From Modicisalibacter xianhensis (GTDB lineage Bacteria; Pseudomonadota; Gammaproteobacteria; Pseudomonadales; Halomonadaceae), in NCBI RefSeq assembly GCF_900113605.1, contig NZ_FOPY01000003.1, positions 186,001-250,000 of the forward strand: a DNA stretch of 64,000 bases, read 5' to 3'. The notes under the pieces were generated by a model. It had not been told where the DNA came from, did no database searches, and worked only from the letters and a program-made list of their open reading frames with translations. Below are positions 53,791-63,903 of this stretch, piece by piece. Numbering within the stretch: position 1 is the first letter of the stretch; every line of letters begins with the position of its first letter. The position numbers were made by a program, and so were the translations under genes.

Positions 53791-54593
53791 AGAAGGGCGT
53801 TGTATTGATGCTGGGGGTGTCCTTGGTGCTGGCGGTGAGTGCCGCCGGATTGGCCAATACCTGGATCAGCAAGCAGGAAGGCGAGGAAGAGGTGGATACC
53901 GCGTCAGTGGTCGTAGCAGCCTTGCAGATCCCGTTCGGCAGAAAGGTGCAAGCGGCCGACTTGCGTATGCTGCAATTGCCGCCCCATGCCATCCCCGAAG
54001 GCAGCTTTACCGACTTGGAGAGTGTGGTCGGCCGCGTCAGCTCACAGCCGATCTATCCCGGCGAGGTGATCCTGCAGAATCGTGTTTCCGAGCATCTGGG
54101 GGGCAGTGCGCTGGCGGCAGTGCTGGAGCCAGGCATGCGCGCCATCAGCGTACGCGTCGATGATGTCGCCGGCGTGGCGGGGTTCCTGCTGCCCGGTAAC
54201 GTGGTGGACGTGGTTTCCACGCACCGCAACGTCAATCGCGACGTCAAGCCCAAGACGATACTCGAGCGCATCAAGGTACTGGCGGTGGATCAAATTGCCT
54301 CGCAGGAACGCGATGGCCCGGTGATCGTGCGTGCCGTGACCTTGGCTGTTACGCCCAAGCAGGCGGAGCAGGTGGTCGAGGCCACCCAGGAAGGACGCAT
54401 CCAGCTTACCTTGCGCAACCCCCTCGAAGAAGTCGAAGAAGAGCCGATCCAGGTCGCCCAGGCCGGCCCGCCCAAGCTGGAAGCGTTGCCCCAGGCCAAG
54501 CCGGAACCCAAGCCCGTCTACAAGCCGGCCCCGCCGGTGCGGGTCAGCGTGATTCGCGGCACCGAAATGAGCTCGACCACCGTGCGCCACTAG
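53787..54593 (+). CDS. cpaB: Flp pilus assembly protein CpaB/RcpC
   Basis: 268 aa. A signal anchor (MLGVSLVLAVSAAGLANTWI) precedes a SAF-type domain: VVAALQIPFGRKVQAADLRML...SQPIYPGEVILQNRVS. The C-terminus is Pro/Lys-rich (KPEPKPVYKPAPPVRVS). RcpC is a periplasmic component associated with the secretin complex. Its ATG overlaps the TGA of the AAA gene. Confidence 0.93.
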   Translation: MKKGVVLMLGVSLVLAVSAAGLANTWISKQEGEEEVDTASVVVAALQIPFGRKVQAADLRMLQLPPHAIPEGSFTDLESVVGRVSSQPIYPGEVILQNRVSEHLGGSALAAVLEPGMRAISVRVDDVAGVAGFLLPGNVVDVVSTHRNVNRDVKPKTILERIKVLAVDQIASQERDGPVIVRAVTLAVTPKQAEQVVEATQEGRIQLTLRNPLEEVEEEPIQVAQAGPPKLEALPQAKPEPKPVYKPAPPVRVSVIRGTEMSSTTVRH

Positions 54594-54645
54594 GGCGGGA
54601 GCGGCAGGCAGCGACAAAAAATACAGGTAGCGGGGGACACAGCAC

Positions 54646-56202
54646 ATGAACAGGCAGGGAACGACACGACTCATCATGGCCTTGGCCGTCAGCATGGCGA
54701 CGCTGGGCTGGGCTCAGGGCGCGGGTGCACAAGCGCGGGAGCCCATTTCGCTGGCGATGGCCAACCAGGGGCGCTCGATGACGGTGGATGTGGCGCTCAA
54801 CAAATCAAAGGTAATGGACTTCGCCCATCCGGTGAAGGTGGTCTCGGTGGGCAACCCCGACGTGGCCGATATCGTGGTGGTGGGTTCGCGTCAGATCTAT
54901 GTGGTGGGCAAGTCCCTGGGCAACACCAACGTGGTGCTGTGGGATCGCAACGAGCGCGTCCAGGGTACCCTCAATATTCAGGTCACACCCGACCTGGAAA
55001 CCTTGAAGGCCGACCTGCACGCGCTGCTGCCGGGCGAGCCGATCCAGGTCCGTTCGGCCAATGGCCGTATCGTGCTCAGCGGGGAAGTCTCCAGCGCCTC
55101 GCGCCTGGATGCCGCGCTGCGCCTGGCCAACAGCTTTGCCCCGTCGGACGCGGCGGAGGGCGAGGGGCCCATTCTTAACCTGATGCAGGTCGGCGGGGCG
55201 CAGCAGGTCATGCTCGACGTCAAGGTAGCGGAAGTCTCGCGCTCGCTGGTCAAGCGCCTGGATAGCCAGTTCAACGTGCTCAACGTGGCGGGCTCCTCGC
55301 TGCGCCTGGGGGCGGTCAAGGGCGGGGCAACGTTCCCCGATGCGGAGTTCGAAGGCGGCGGAAGACTGCCCATCTTCGGTGGCAATTCCCCTGTTGGCCC
55401 GGTAGTTGACGAATTCGCGCCTGCCACGGCAGTCATCGAGGATAGTGGCATCTTCGCCAGTTACCAGCGCAGTGATTACATCCTCAACATGGTACTGGAC
55501 GCCGCCAACCGCGAAGGGGTCGCCAAGATCCTCGCCGAGCCCAACCTCACCACGCTGACCGGTCAGGAAGCCGAGTTCCTCGCCGGGGGCGAGTTCCCGA
55601 TCCCGGTGCCGTCGGGCGATGACGGGGTGACCATCGACTACAAGGATTTCGGCGTCGGCCTGAGCTTTCTGCCGGTGGTGCTGGACTCCGGCGTCATCAG
55701 CCTGAGTGTCGATGTCTCGGTGTCCGACCTGTCATCCCAGAACGCGCTGAGTCTGGCAACGGATGGCGCCTCGTCACAGTTCTTCGTGCCGTCGCTGATC
55801 AAGCGCAGCGCCAGTTCCACCCTTGAGCTGAGCAGCGGCCAGACCATTGCCATCGCCGGAATGCTCAACGAAAGCCTGCGCGAGAACGTCAGCAAGTTCC
55901 CCGGTCTGGGCGACCTGCCGGTGCTGGGCGCCCTGTTCCGCAGTCAGGAATTCGTCAAGGAGCAGACCGAACTGGTCATCTTCGTGACGCCGCGCCTGGC
56001 CACGCCGATCAGCGAGGAGCAGGTTCGCCTGCCAACTGGCAGCTTCGTGGCGCCCAACGACGTGGAGTTCTACCTGCTGGGCCGCTTCAACGGCACTGCG
56101 GGAGAACAAGACCAGCAGGCGCCACGTTTCACGCCGACGGCCGACCCGCTATTCAATCGCCGCGATGGCGGTACCGAAGGCCGCTTCGGCCATGACCTCT
56201 GA
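54646..56202 (+). CDS. cpaC: Secretin CpaC/RcpA
   Basis: 518 aa. Signal peptide (about 1-27, GWAQGAGAQA), an N-terminal BON-like domain (HALLPGEPIQVRSANGRIVLSG), and a C-terminal secretin domain with EFLAGGEFPIPVPSGDDG and LSSGQTIAIAGMLNE...FPGLGDLPVLGALFRS. It forms the outer-membrane pore of the Tad pilus. The gap to the lipoprotein gene is 22 bases. Confidence 0.95.
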   Translation: MNRQGTTRLIMALAVSMATLGWAQGAGAQAREPISLAMANQGRSMTVDVALNKSKVMDFAHPVKVVSVGNPDVADIVVVGSRQIYVVGKSLGNTNVVLWDRNERVQGTLNIQVTPDLETLKADLHALLPGEPIQVRSANGRIVLSGEVSSASRLDAALRLANSFAPSDAAEGEGPILNLMQVGGAQQVMLDVKVAEVSRSLVKRLDSQFNVLNVAGSSLRLGAVKGGATFPDAEFEGGGRLPIFGGNSPVGPVVDEFAPATAVIEDSGIFASYQRSDYILNMVLDAANREGVAKILAEPNLTTLTGQEAEFLAGGEFPIPVPSGDDGVTIDYKDFGVGLSFLPVVLDSGVISLSVDVSVSDLSSQNALSLATDGASSQFFVPSLIKRSASSTLELSSGQTIAIAGMLNESLRENVSKFPGLGDLPVLGALFRSQEFVKEQTELVIFVTPRLATPISEEQVRLPTGSFVAPNDVEFYLLGRFNGTAGEQDQQAPRFTPTADPLFNRRDGGTEGRFGHDL

Positions 56203-56224
56203 TCGCCACGCCGGGAGACACACC

Positions 56225-56473
56225 ATGATTCATGCACGCTTACTGCTGTTGCTGTGCCTCACCTCGCTGCTGACCGCCTGTGCCCCGCAGCCCGGCAAGG
56301 ACCTGCCGCCGTACGGTGCCAGCGTTCGCCACATGATGCAGGCCCAGACCTACCGTGAGGGCGACCAGCCGCCCGCGCTGCAGGGCGACAAGGCTGTCCG
56401 GAACATGGATGCCTACCGTCGCGGTCAGCGCACCCCCGGGCTGAACACCGGCTCATCCTCGATGGCGCCGTGA
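56225..56473 (+). CDS. Small lipoprotein of the Tad locus
   Basis: 82 aa from ATG 56225 after GGGAGACACACC. A lipoprotein signal peptide with lipobox LTAC (Cys at about 19) is clear. The mature part has HMMQAQTYREGDQPPALQGDKAVRNMDAYR. In other Tad loci the same position carries a CpaD-like or TadD-type lipoprotein; this short form is not CpaD by length, so it may be a pilotin for the secretin. Confidence 0.8.
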   Translation: MIHARLLLLLCLTSLLTACAPQPGKDLPPYGASVRHMMQAQTYREGDQPPALQGDKAVRNMDAYRRGQRTPGLNTGSSSMAP

Positions 56474-56548
56474 ACCTGGGCACTGCGAGAAAGGGAACCC
56501 GATCAGCACGTTGGCAGGCAGGCCTGTCATCAACGAAAGGAACAACGT

Positions 56549-57739
56549 ATGCGCTCACGCTTGGAATTGCTGCTTGCCGGCCGCTCGAGGGAGGTCCTGG
56601 CGACACTGGAAGCATCGCTGAAGGCGCGCGGGGATATCAGTGTCAGGACCCGGTTATTCATCAACGGTGATCACGACTCGCTGCAAGGCATTTATCCGCT
56701 GCCGGATGCCCTCGTGCTGGTGGCCAGTGATAACTGGCGCGCCGAGATGGCCGCGCTGAGCGAGCGCTCTCCCAGCGAGCGACCGCCGCTGCTGATCGTT
56801 GGCGAGCAGGGCAATGCCGACCTGGTGCGCGTCGCCATGCGGGCCGGGGCCCGGGATTTTCTTTCGCCGCCTGTCAACGATGACGACATGGCAGAGTTTC
56901 TGAATGATCTGCTGCGCGCCAAGCGGGTCGAGTCGAGCCAGAAGGCGGCGCGCCTGACGGCCGTCATCAATGCCAAGGGCGGCTCGGGGGCGAGCATGAT
57001 CGCCGCCAACCTGGCACATGTGCTGGCCAAGGCCCTCGACAGGCAGACCGTGCTCATGGACATGGACGTGCAGTTCGGGGCCTTGCCGCTGTACTTCAAC
57101 CTCACGCCGCGTCACGGGCTGGTCCGGGCGCTGGAGCTGGTCGACAGCCTCGATCTGCTTGCCCTGGAGGGGTACGTCCTGAAGCACCAGAGCGGCCTGG
57201 ACCTGCTGGCCTCGACGCCCGAGGATCGCATGACCATTGCCGAGGTGCCCGAGTCGCGCGTGGAGATGCTGCTCAAGCTGCTCGGCGAGGCCTACGACGA
57301 TGTCGTCGTCGACCTGCCGCGTTGGGTCAGCGGGGCCACCGCCATGACCCTGGAGCATGCCGATCATGTGCTGGTGGTGATGGAGCAGGGTGTGGCGCAT
57401 CTGCGCGATGCTCAGCAACTGGTCAGTATTCTCGGCAGCGAACTGCACGTCGACGATGCCCAGGTCACGATCGTGGTCAACCGCTTCAGCAAGAGCAACC
57501 CGGTATCGCTCAAGGACATCCGCGAGGCGCTGCCCAACCTGCACATCGTCACCCTGCCCAACGATTTCAAGCGGGTGACCCAGAGCGTGAACATGGGCAG
57601 CCCGCTGCTCGATTCGGCCAGCGGGGCCTCGATTACCCGCAATCTCGAGAAGATGGCTCGCTCGCTGAGCGAGGGAGAAGGGCAACTGCGCACCCGTGGC
57701 TCGCGCTGGAGCCTGCTGGGCTGGGCCCAGCGCGCCTGA
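56549..57739 (+). CDS. cpaE: Tad ATPase-like localisation protein CpaE/TadZ
   Basis: 396 aa. A receiver-like N-terminal domain (about 1-130) is followed by a MinD/ParA-type domain with a deviant P-loop: INAKGGSGASMIAANLA (about 147-163), where the usual KT is replaced by AS, as in TadZ. It then has VLMDMDVQFGALPL. TadZ places the Tad machine at the cell pole. Start at 56549 follows AAAGGAACAACGT. Confidence 0.93.
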   Translation: MRSRLELLLAGRSREVLATLEASLKARGDISVRTRLFINGDHDSLQGIYPLPDALVLVASDNWRAEMAALSERSPSERPPLLIVGEQGNADLVRVAMRAGARDFLSPPVNDDDMAEFLNDLLRAKRVESSQKAARLTAVINAKGGSGASMIAANLAHVLAKALDRQTVLMDMDVQFGALPLYFNLTPRHGLVRALELVDSLDLLALEGYVLKHQSGLDLLASTPEDRMTIAEVPESRVEMLLKLLGEAYDDVVVDLPRWVSGATAMTLEHADHVLVVMEQGVAHLRDAQQLVSILGSELHVDDAQVTIVVNRFSKSNPVSLKDIREALPNLHIVTLPNDFKRVTQSVNMGSPLLDSASGASITRNLEKMARSLSEGEGQLRTRGSRWSLLGWAQRA

Positions 57740-57750
57740 GGAGATGACAC

Positions 57751-59124
57751 ATGAACCTGCGCCAACGATTGAGCGGTACCGAAAGTCGCGAACTGTCCCG
57801 CGATAGCTGGAACACACCGGGCATGCGCCATGCCGAGAACAGCCTGACCGCCGAAGAGCAGGCCTACAAGCAGGCATTGTTCCAGAAACTGGTCAAGACC
57901 CTGGATCTCTCGCTGCTCAGTGGCCTGGGCGACAAGGAAGCGCGCAGCCAGATTCAGCTGGTCTGCGAGTCGATGATGCGCGAGGAGACCCTGCCGTTCA
58001 ATGCCAGCGTGCGCCAGCGCATCGTCGCCGACCTGCAGGATGAAGTGCTGGGGCTGGGGCCGCTGGAAGCGTTGCTGGCCGACAGGACGGTGGCCGACAT
58101 ACTGGTCAACGGCACCGAGCCGATCTTCGTCGAGCGTCACGGCAAGCTCGAGCAGACCACCTTGCGCTTCGCCAGCGACCGGCACCTGATGTCGATCATC
58201 GACCGTATCGTCTCGAGTGTGGGGCGGCGCGTCGATGAATCGTCGCCGATGGTCGATGCACGCCTCAAGGACGGCTCGCGCGTCAACGCCGTCATCCCGC
58301 CGCTGGCCATCGATGGCCCGATGCTGTCGATTCGCCGCTTCTCGGTGGACAACCTGACCGCGCAGAACCTGGTCGAGATCGGCACGCTGTCCGACACCGT
58401 CGCCCGGCTGCTCGAGGCCATCGTCAAGTCCCGGCTCAACGTGCTGGTATCCGGCGGCACGGGGGCGGGCAAGACCACCATGCTCAACGTGCTGTCGAGT
58501 TTCATCCCGCATAACGAGCGCATTGTCACCATCGAGGACTCGGCGGAACTGCAACTGCAGCAGCCGCATGTCGTGCGCCTCGAAACTCGCCCGCCCAATA
58601 TCGAAGGCCGCGGCGAGGTGACCCAGCGCGACCTGGTACGCAACAGTCTGCGCATGCGGCCCGACCGCATCATCATCGGCGAGGTGCGTGGCGGCGAGAC
58701 CCTCGACATGCTCCAGGCCATGAACACGGGCCACGACGGCTCGCTGACCACCATCCACGCCAACACCCCGCGTGATGCACTGACGCGTATCGAGAGCATG
58801 GTAGCGATGAGCGGCATTACCCTGCCGATGCGTCCGCTGCGCGCGCAGATTGCCTCGGCCATCGATGTGGTGCTGCAGGTGGAACGCCAGGAAGACGGCA
58901 AGCGCCGGCTGGTCAGCGTGCAGGAAATCAACGGCCAGGAAGGCGACATCATCACTATGTCGGAAATCTTCAGCTTCCGCCGGCAGGGGATGGATGAAGA
59001 GGGCAACGTAATTGGCACGTTTGCCGCCACTGGTGTGGTTCCCCACTTCTATGAGCGGCTGCGGCAGCGCGGCATGGACCCGGGACTGGATGTCTTCCAG
59101 CCGGGTGAGGAGCAGTGGCGATGA
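57751..59124 (+). CDS. cpaF: Tad secretion ATPase CpaF/TadA
   Basis: 457 aa. Walker A is [16 protein letters not shown] (about 235-250); the Asp box [18 protein letters not shown] and His box [17 protein letters not shown] follow. These are the GspE/VirB11-family marks. It powers pilus assembly in the cytoplasm. It overlaps TadB as ATGA (59121-59124). Confidence 0.96.
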   Translation: MNLRQRLSGTESRELSRDSWNTPGMRHAENSLTAEEQAYKQALFQKLVKTLDLSLLSGLGDKEARSQIQLVCESMMREETLPFNASVRQRIVADLQDEVLGLGPLEALLADRTVADILVNGTEPIFVERHGKLEQTTLRFASDRHLMSIIDRIVSSVGRRVDESSPMVDARLKDGSRVNAVIPPLAIDGPMLSIRRFSVDNLTAQNLVEIGTLSDTVARLLEAIVKSRLNVLVSGGTGAGKTTMLNVLSSFIPHNERIVTIEDSAELQLQQPHVVRLETRPPNIEGRGEVTQRDLVRNSLRMRPDRIIIGEVRGGETLDMLQAMNTGHDGSLTTIHANTPRDALTRIESMVAMSGITLPMRPLRAQIASAIDVVLQVERQEDGKRRLVSVQEINGQEGDIITMSEIFSFRRQGMDEEGNVIGTFAATGVVPHFYERLRQRGMDPGLDVFQPGEEQWR

Positions 59125-60104
59125 ACTGGCAGCTTTCCGACGAGGTGATCTTCGTCGGCATGATCTTCATCGCCGTGTTCCTGCTGGTGCAGAGCTTCAT
59201 GGTGCCGGCCTTCGGCGAAAACCGCCAGGCCCGCAAGCGCCTCAAGAAGCGCCTGAAATCCGTCGCGGTGACGCCGGAACAGCGCGAGCGGGCGGAACTG
59301 CTGAGAAGCAAGCGCTATCGCGAGCGCTCGGCACTGGAACGCACCCTGGGCAAGTTGCCCGGCATGCCGCGCCTCGAACGGCTCATCGAGCAGGCGGGGC
59401 GCGAGACGCCGGCCTATCGTCTGGTGCTGATGAGTGCCTGCCTGGCGGTCATTCCCGGGCTGTTGATCGCCCAGTGGCTGGCCATGCCGGTGATGGGCAT
59501 CGTGGGTGGCCTGCTGCTGGGCAGCCTGCCCGTACTTTCCTTGCTGCGGGATCGATCCAAGCGTCTGGCCAAGTTCGAAGAGCAACTGCCCGATGCGTTG
59601 ATCATCATGTCGCGCGCCCTGCGTGCCGGCCACCCGTTTTCCGATGCCATGAAGCTGGTCGCCGAAGAAATGCCCGACCCCATCGGCCCCGAGTTTCGCA
59701 CCACGTTCATGGAGATCAACTACGGCGGCGATGTTCGCACGGCCCTGGGTGGGCTCTTGGAGCGCATCGGTAGCGTGACGGTGATGGTGTTCGTTACCTC
59801 GGTGCTCATCCAGAAGGAGACCGGCGGCAACCTGGCCGAACTGATGGAGGGCCTGGCCTCGGTGATTCGCGACCGCTTCCGCTTCCATCGCAAGCTGCGC
59901 ACCTTGTCTGCCGAAGGCCGGTTGGCGGCCTGGGTGCTGTCGCTGCTGCCGTTTGGCCTGGCGGGGGTGCTGTCGATCGTCAGCCCGGGGTTCCTGCCGA
60001 TGCTGACCGACAACCCGACCGGTCGCCAGATGGTGGTCATTGCCTTCGTGATGATTGTCATCGGCATCTTCTGGATGCGCCGCATCGTGCGCATCGACGT
60101 GTAG
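59121..60104 (+). CDS. tadB: Tad inner-membrane protein TadB
   Basis: 327 aa from ATG 59121; the upstream GTG 59115 is too close to the ribosome site. It has three to four membrane helices and the T2SSF-like core ([27 protein letters not shown]...GPEFRT). It forms the platform of the Tad machine with TadC. Confidence 0.94.
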   Translation: MNWQLSDEVIFVGMIFIAVFLLVQSFMVPAFGENRQARKRLKKRLKSVAVTPEQRERAELLRSKRYRERSALERTLGKLPGMPRLERLIEQAGRETPAYRLVLMSACLAVIPGLLIAQWLAMPVMGIVGGLLLGSLPVLSLLRDRSKRLAKFEEQLPDALIIMSRALRAGHPFSDAMKLVAEEMPDPIGPEFRTTFMEINYGGDVRTALGGLLERIGSVTVMVFVTSVLIQKETGGNLAELMEGLASVIRDRFRFHRKLRTLSAEGRLAAWVLSLLPFGLAGVLSIVSPGFLPMLTDNPTGRQMVVIAFVMIVIGIFWMRRIVRIDV

Positions 60105-60114
60105 GAGGGCGGGT

Positions 60115-61110
60115 ATGGATATCCTCAATCAACTCCAGGCGTTCCTGAATGGCCTCATCGCCGATCCCGAGCTGGCCCAACTCAGTTTCGTGGCGCTGCT
60201 TGGCCTGGCGGTGTTTACGCTGCTGGTTGCCATCATGCTGCTGATCCTGGGACTGGCGGACCCGGTAAAGCGCCGCCTTCAGAACCTCGAGCCGCAGCCG
60301 GCCGTCACGGGCGCAGCGGGCGGTGGTGGAGAAGCCGGCGCAGCGAAAGGGGCCGGCCTGCGCGGCCTGGTCGATCCCATGGGCAAGCGCTTGATGCCGA
60401 CGGAAGAAGAGGCCAAAAGCAAGGCCTACAACCGCTTGCGGCATGCCGGCATTCGCGCACCGGGGGCCTTGAACACGTTCTTCGGCGCCAAACTGGGGCT
60501 CACGCTGCTGCTGCCCACCCTGGCCATGGTGGCCGCGACGTTGCTGCGGCTGCCACTGAATATTGCCGTGCTGGCTGCCGTCTCCGCCGGCCTGGTCGGC
60601 TATCTGCTGCCGACCTTCTGGCTCGAGCGCGCCATCAAGCGGCGTACCCTCGGCTTGCGTCGTGGCCTGCCGGATGCCCTCGACCTGCTGGTGGTCAGCA
60701 GCGAAGCGGGGCTAGGGCTGGGCGCCTCCATCCAGCGGGTGGCACGTGACCTTGAGATCAGCCAGCCGGAACTTTCGGACGAACTGACACTGTTCGGCAT
60801 GCAGACGCGGGCGGGAATGGATACACGCACCGCCCTGCGTGACCTGGAGGAGCGGACCGGCGTGGAGGACATTCGTGGCCTGGTCACCAGCCTGCTGCAG
60901 AGCATGCGCTTCGGCACCAGCATTGCCGCGACCCTGCGTATCTATGCCGCGGAACTGCGCGACAAGCGCACCCAGGAAGCCGAAGAGAAAGCCGCCAAGG
61001 TCAGCACCAAGATGCTTTTTCCGCTGGTCTTCTGTGTCTTTCCCAGCTTTTTCGTCGTGGCGCTGGGCCCGCCCTTGCTTGGGGCGTTCGAAGCCATGAG
61101 CGGTCGTTAA
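60115..61110 (+). CDS. tadC: Tad inner-membrane protein TadC
   Basis: 331 aa from ATG 60115 after TAGGAGGGCGGGT. Paralogue of TadB with a T2SSF-type core (LPDALDLLVVSSEAGLGLGASIQRVARDL) and C-terminal hydrophobic helices (MLFPLVFCVFPSFFVVAL). It follows TadB by 10 bases. Confidence 0.94.
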   Translation: MDILNQLQAFLNGLIADPELAQLSFVALLGLAVFTLLVAIMLLILGLADPVKRRLQNLEPQPAVTGAAGGGGEAGAAKGAGLRGLVDPMGKRLMPTEEEAKSKAYNRLRHAGIRAPGALNTFFGAKLGLTLLLPTLAMVAATLLRLPLNIAVLAAVSAGLVGYLLPTFWLERAIKRRTLGLRRGLPDALDLLVVSSEAGLGLGASIQRVARDLEISQPELSDELTLFGMQTRAGMDTRTALRDLEERTGVEDIRGLVTSLLQSMRFGTSIAATLRIYAAELRDKRTQEAEEKAAKVSTKMLFPLVFCVFPSFFVVALGPPLLGAFEAMSGR

Positions 61111-61138
61111 AACAATGATTCGTTTCGAGGGAACTGAC

Positions 61139-62083
61139 ATGAAAACGCATAACAACATCAACAAGCTGGCTGCCACCATCCTGGCCGGGGCGCTGCTTGC
61201 CGGTTGCGCAGGGACGCCACGCAATGACACGGGCGATGGCTACGGCGTGTTCTACGATGGTGAATCCACGGCCACCTATGCCACGGCATTCCCGGTAGGC
61301 ACACCGGAAGAGGCCTATCGGAACGGGGACATGGCATTGCGCTCGGGCGATGCCGACCGGGCGCTGTTCGAATATATCCGCGGCCTGCGCCTGGCGGAGG
61401 CGCCGTCTCCCGATGCCCTGTACCGCATCGGCTATATCCACCACAAGCGCGAGAATTACCGCCTGGCGGATCTGGCCTATCGCTGGGTGCTGGAGCTGGA
61501 GCCCAGCCACGCCCAGGCCGGTACCGGCCTGGGGGAGGTGTTGTTGCAGAAGCGCCAGTACAAGGCCGCGGAAGAGCAGCTTCGCGCCGTGACCATTGCG
61601 CATGGGCAGGCACCCTGGCGCGCCTACAATGCGCTGGGCATCATCGCCGACATGAACGGCAATGCCGAGCAGGCCGAGCAGTATTACCAGAAAGCCTTGA
61701 ACATCAATCCCGAATCGGCCGTGGTCCTCAACAACCTGGGCTATTCCCGATACCTGTTCGGCAATTGGGTCGGTGCCAACGAGGCGTTGCAGTCGGCGCT
61801 TCAGGCCGACCCCAGCTATGAATTGGCCTGGCGTAACCTGGGGCTGGTGCATGCACGGCAGGGGGATTATGGCTATGCCCTCGAGGCCTTGGGCAGAAAC
61901 GGTCAACCGGCCGAAGCCCTGAATGATGTCGGCTTCGTGTCGATGATGTCGGGCGATTATGACCAGGCGCTCACCTTCTTCGAGGAAGCCATGCGGCTCT
62001 CCCCGGCGTACTACGTCACGGCCAGCGAGAATGCCAGCAATGTCAGGCGCATGCTGGAACGTCGTGGCGGCATCGGACTGTAA
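61139..62083 (+). CDS. tadD: TPR lipoprotein TadD
   Basis: 314 aa from ATG 61139. The signal peptide ends in a lipobox LAGC (LAGALLAGCAGT). Several TPR-like repeats are visible (APWRAYNALGIIADMNGNAEQAEQYYQKAL, NLGLVHARQGDYGYALEAL). TadD is a periplasmic assembly factor that helps the outer-membrane secretin form. Confidence 0.93.
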   Translation: MKTHNNINKLAATILAGALLAGCAGTPRNDTGDGYGVFYDGESTATYATAFPVGTPEEAYRNGDMALRSGDADRALFEYIRGLRLAEAPSPDALYRIGYIHHKRENYRLADLAYRWVLELEPSHAQAGTGLGEVLLQKRQYKAAEEQLRAVTIAHGQAPWRAYNALGIIADMNGNAEQAEQYYQKALNINPESAVVLNNLGYSRYLFGNWVGANEALQSALQADPSYELAWRNLGLVHARQGDYGYALEALGRNGQPAEALNDVGFVSMMSGDYDQALTFFEEAMRLSPAYYVTASENASNVRRMLERRGGIGL

Positions 62084-62095
62084 GGGAGGGCTGCC

Positions 62096-62572
62096 ATGAA
62101 ATCCTTGCACCGGCAGAAGGGCGCGGAGCTGGTCGAGTTCGCGATCAGCTCGTCACTGCTGTTCATCCTGCTGTTCGGCATCATCGAGTTCAGCGTGGCG
62201 CTGTTCGACAAGTCCACCCTGACCAATGCCAGCCGCGAGGGAGCCCGTCACGGCATTCTCTTTCGCCCGGGCGAGCGGGCATTGGCGGGAGGGTCCGCAC
62301 AATGTCCCGAGACTGTCAGCTCGGAAAACGATGCTATTCGTGATGCCGTGTGTCGCTACGCGGAAGACTACCTGATCTCCCTGGGTGGGGCGGCAGTAAT
62401 GAGCATCGATATTGCGAGAAGCGACCGCAATACCAATACGTATTTCGATGCCGGGGACGAACTGACCGTGACGGTCAATTATCCTTATCAGTTTCTCCTG
62501 CTTCCTGAGTTTGTCGGCACGCTTGGCGGTATTTTGAACTTGTCTTCCACCATTGTGATGAGGGCAGAATAG
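62096..62572 (+). CDS. tadE: Pseudopilin TadE
   Basis: 158 aa with a TadE-type N-terminus: HRQKGAELVEFAISSSLLFILLFGIIEFSVALFDKSTLTNASREGAR. The Gly-Ala-Glu-Leu-Val-Glu-Phe element is the processing site for the prepilin peptidase. It precedes TadG by 2 bases. Confidence 0.94.
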   Translation: MKSLHRQKGAELVEFAISSSLLFILLFGIIEFSVALFDKSTLTNASREGARHGILFRPGERALAGGSAQCPETVSSENDAIRDAVCRYAEDYLISLGGAAVMSIDIARSDRNTNTYFDAGDELTVTVNYPYQFLLLPEFVGTLGGILNLSSTIVMRAE

Positions 62573-62574
62573 CC

Positions 62575-63840
62575 ATGAACCCTTCCTTGACCAGACGCCG
62601 AGCAGGTAGTGGCCGTAGCCTGCATGGTCAGCGCGGTGTGTCTACGGTGTTGATGGCGGTCGCGCTGTTCATGCTGCTTGGGTTTACGGCGTTGGCCGTG
62701 GATGGCAGCAATCTCTACGTGGCCCGCAATGAACTCCACAATGCGGCGGATGCCGGTGCCCTGGCCGGGGCCAGGTGGCTTTATTCCCTGGATGGAAGCA
62801 GCGTGAATGCCGGGGCCAATGTGGTAGCACAAGACGCTGCCATGGCCAATACCAGCCAGGGGACTCCGGTTGAAGTCGTCAGCGTATTGCGCGGCCACTG
62901 GAGCTTCGCGACACGCACGTTTACCCCTAACGAGTCGCTCTTGCCCGTGGACCTGGCAGGGCGGACCACGGCCGAGCTGGATGCCGACCCCAATTTCATC
63001 AACGCTATCGAGGTCGTGACAGCACGGCAGACCACGCCTGTTGAAGCCTTTTTTGGCACTGTGTTGGGATTCGACAACTATGACGTGTCTGCACGTGCCG
63101 TCGCTTATATCGGGTTTGCCGGTGCATTGCGGCCGAACGATGCCGACCAGCCGATTGCCATGTGCAAGCAGGCGTTGCTGAACACGGATGGCAGCTACGA
63201 CTGCAGTGTCGGACGTTTCATCCCCGAGGGGGACCAGACGGGAGGCTGGACGAATTTCCTCCACGACACCAGTGGTGCGACCAATGCCAGCGAACTTCAG
63301 AGTCTGATCTGTGGCGATGGTAATCCAGCGGAGATGGAGTTTGGCGAAGATATCGGTACCAACAACGGGCAGGTGCAATCGGCGTTTAGTGCGCTGTATG
63401 ACTGCTGGACCGAGGAGACCGAACGTAAGCGGTTATGGAGCTTGACCCTGCCGGTCATCGACTGCGAATCGGGGGTTGCGCCACAGAACCCGCTGGTAGG
63501 GGCTGTGGAGTTGAATATTGTCTGGATGGTCAATGGAGAAAACAAGATCGACCATTCTCCTTATGACCAGCAGGCCGGAGCGCCGACGGAAATGACATTG
63601 CCTGCGGAAGACGTCGACAGCTCTTCTCCAGGAACCTGGACCAATACCAGCCCCAGTGGTGAAACGCGCTGGTCAAATTTTGTCGATAACTTCAATCTTC
63701 GCGACCAATACGATGAGCCAGCCGATTGGCGACAAAAGAGCATCTATTTCCTCCCTAGTTGCACTGTTCATGAGCCCAAAGGCCAGACAGGCGGAGAAAA
63801 CTACGGCATCCTGGCCCGCATACCGGTGCTGGTAGATTGA
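62575..63840 (+). CDS. tadG: Tad-domain protein TadG
   Basis: 421 aa with a TadG-like N-terminus (QRGVSTVLMAVALFMLLGFTALAVDGSNLYVARNELHNAADAGALAGA), one membrane helix followed by a surface-exposed region with cysteines near 200-300. It is the last gene of the operon. A terminator follows at 63873-63903. Confidence 0.92.
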   Translation: MNPSLTRRRAGSGRSLHGQRGVSTVLMAVALFMLLGFTALAVDGSNLYVARNELHNAADAGALAGARWLYSLDGSSVNAGANVVAQDAAMANTSQGTPVEVVSVLRGHWSFATRTFTPNESLLPVDLAGRTTAELDADPNFINAIEVVTARQTTPVEAFFGTVLGFDNYDVSARAVAYIGFAGALRPNDADQPIAMCKQALLNTDGSYDCSVGRFIPEGDQTGGWTNFLHDTSGATNASELQSLICGDGNPAEMEFGEDIGTNNGQVQSAFSALYDCWTEETERKRLWSLTLPVIDCESGVAPQNPLVGAVELNIVWMVNGENKIDHSPYDQQAGAPTEMTLPAEDVDSSSPGTWTNTSPSGETRWSNFVDNFNLRDQYDEPADWRQKSIYFLPSCTVHEPKGQTGGENYGILARIPVLVD

Positions 63841-63872
63841 GTAGATCCAATAAGATTGTTATTCCTGCGTGT

Positions 63873-63903
63873 ACTCCCGGAGCTTTTTTCCTGTTCCGGG
63901 AGT
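63873..63903 (+). terminator. Terminator of the Tad operon
   Basis: 9-bp stem ACTCCCGGA (63873-63881) / TCCGGGAGT (63895-63903) with a T-rich loop. It has no T tract after the stem on the plus strand, but its position 33 bases past TadG fits the end of the operon. From 63904 to 64000 I see nothing I can name. Confidence 0.7.

Noticed and set aside
56654-59046. Long minus-strand frames of 407 and 544 aa
   Set aside because: Shadows of CpaE and CpaF; the plus-strand proteins have full motif sets.
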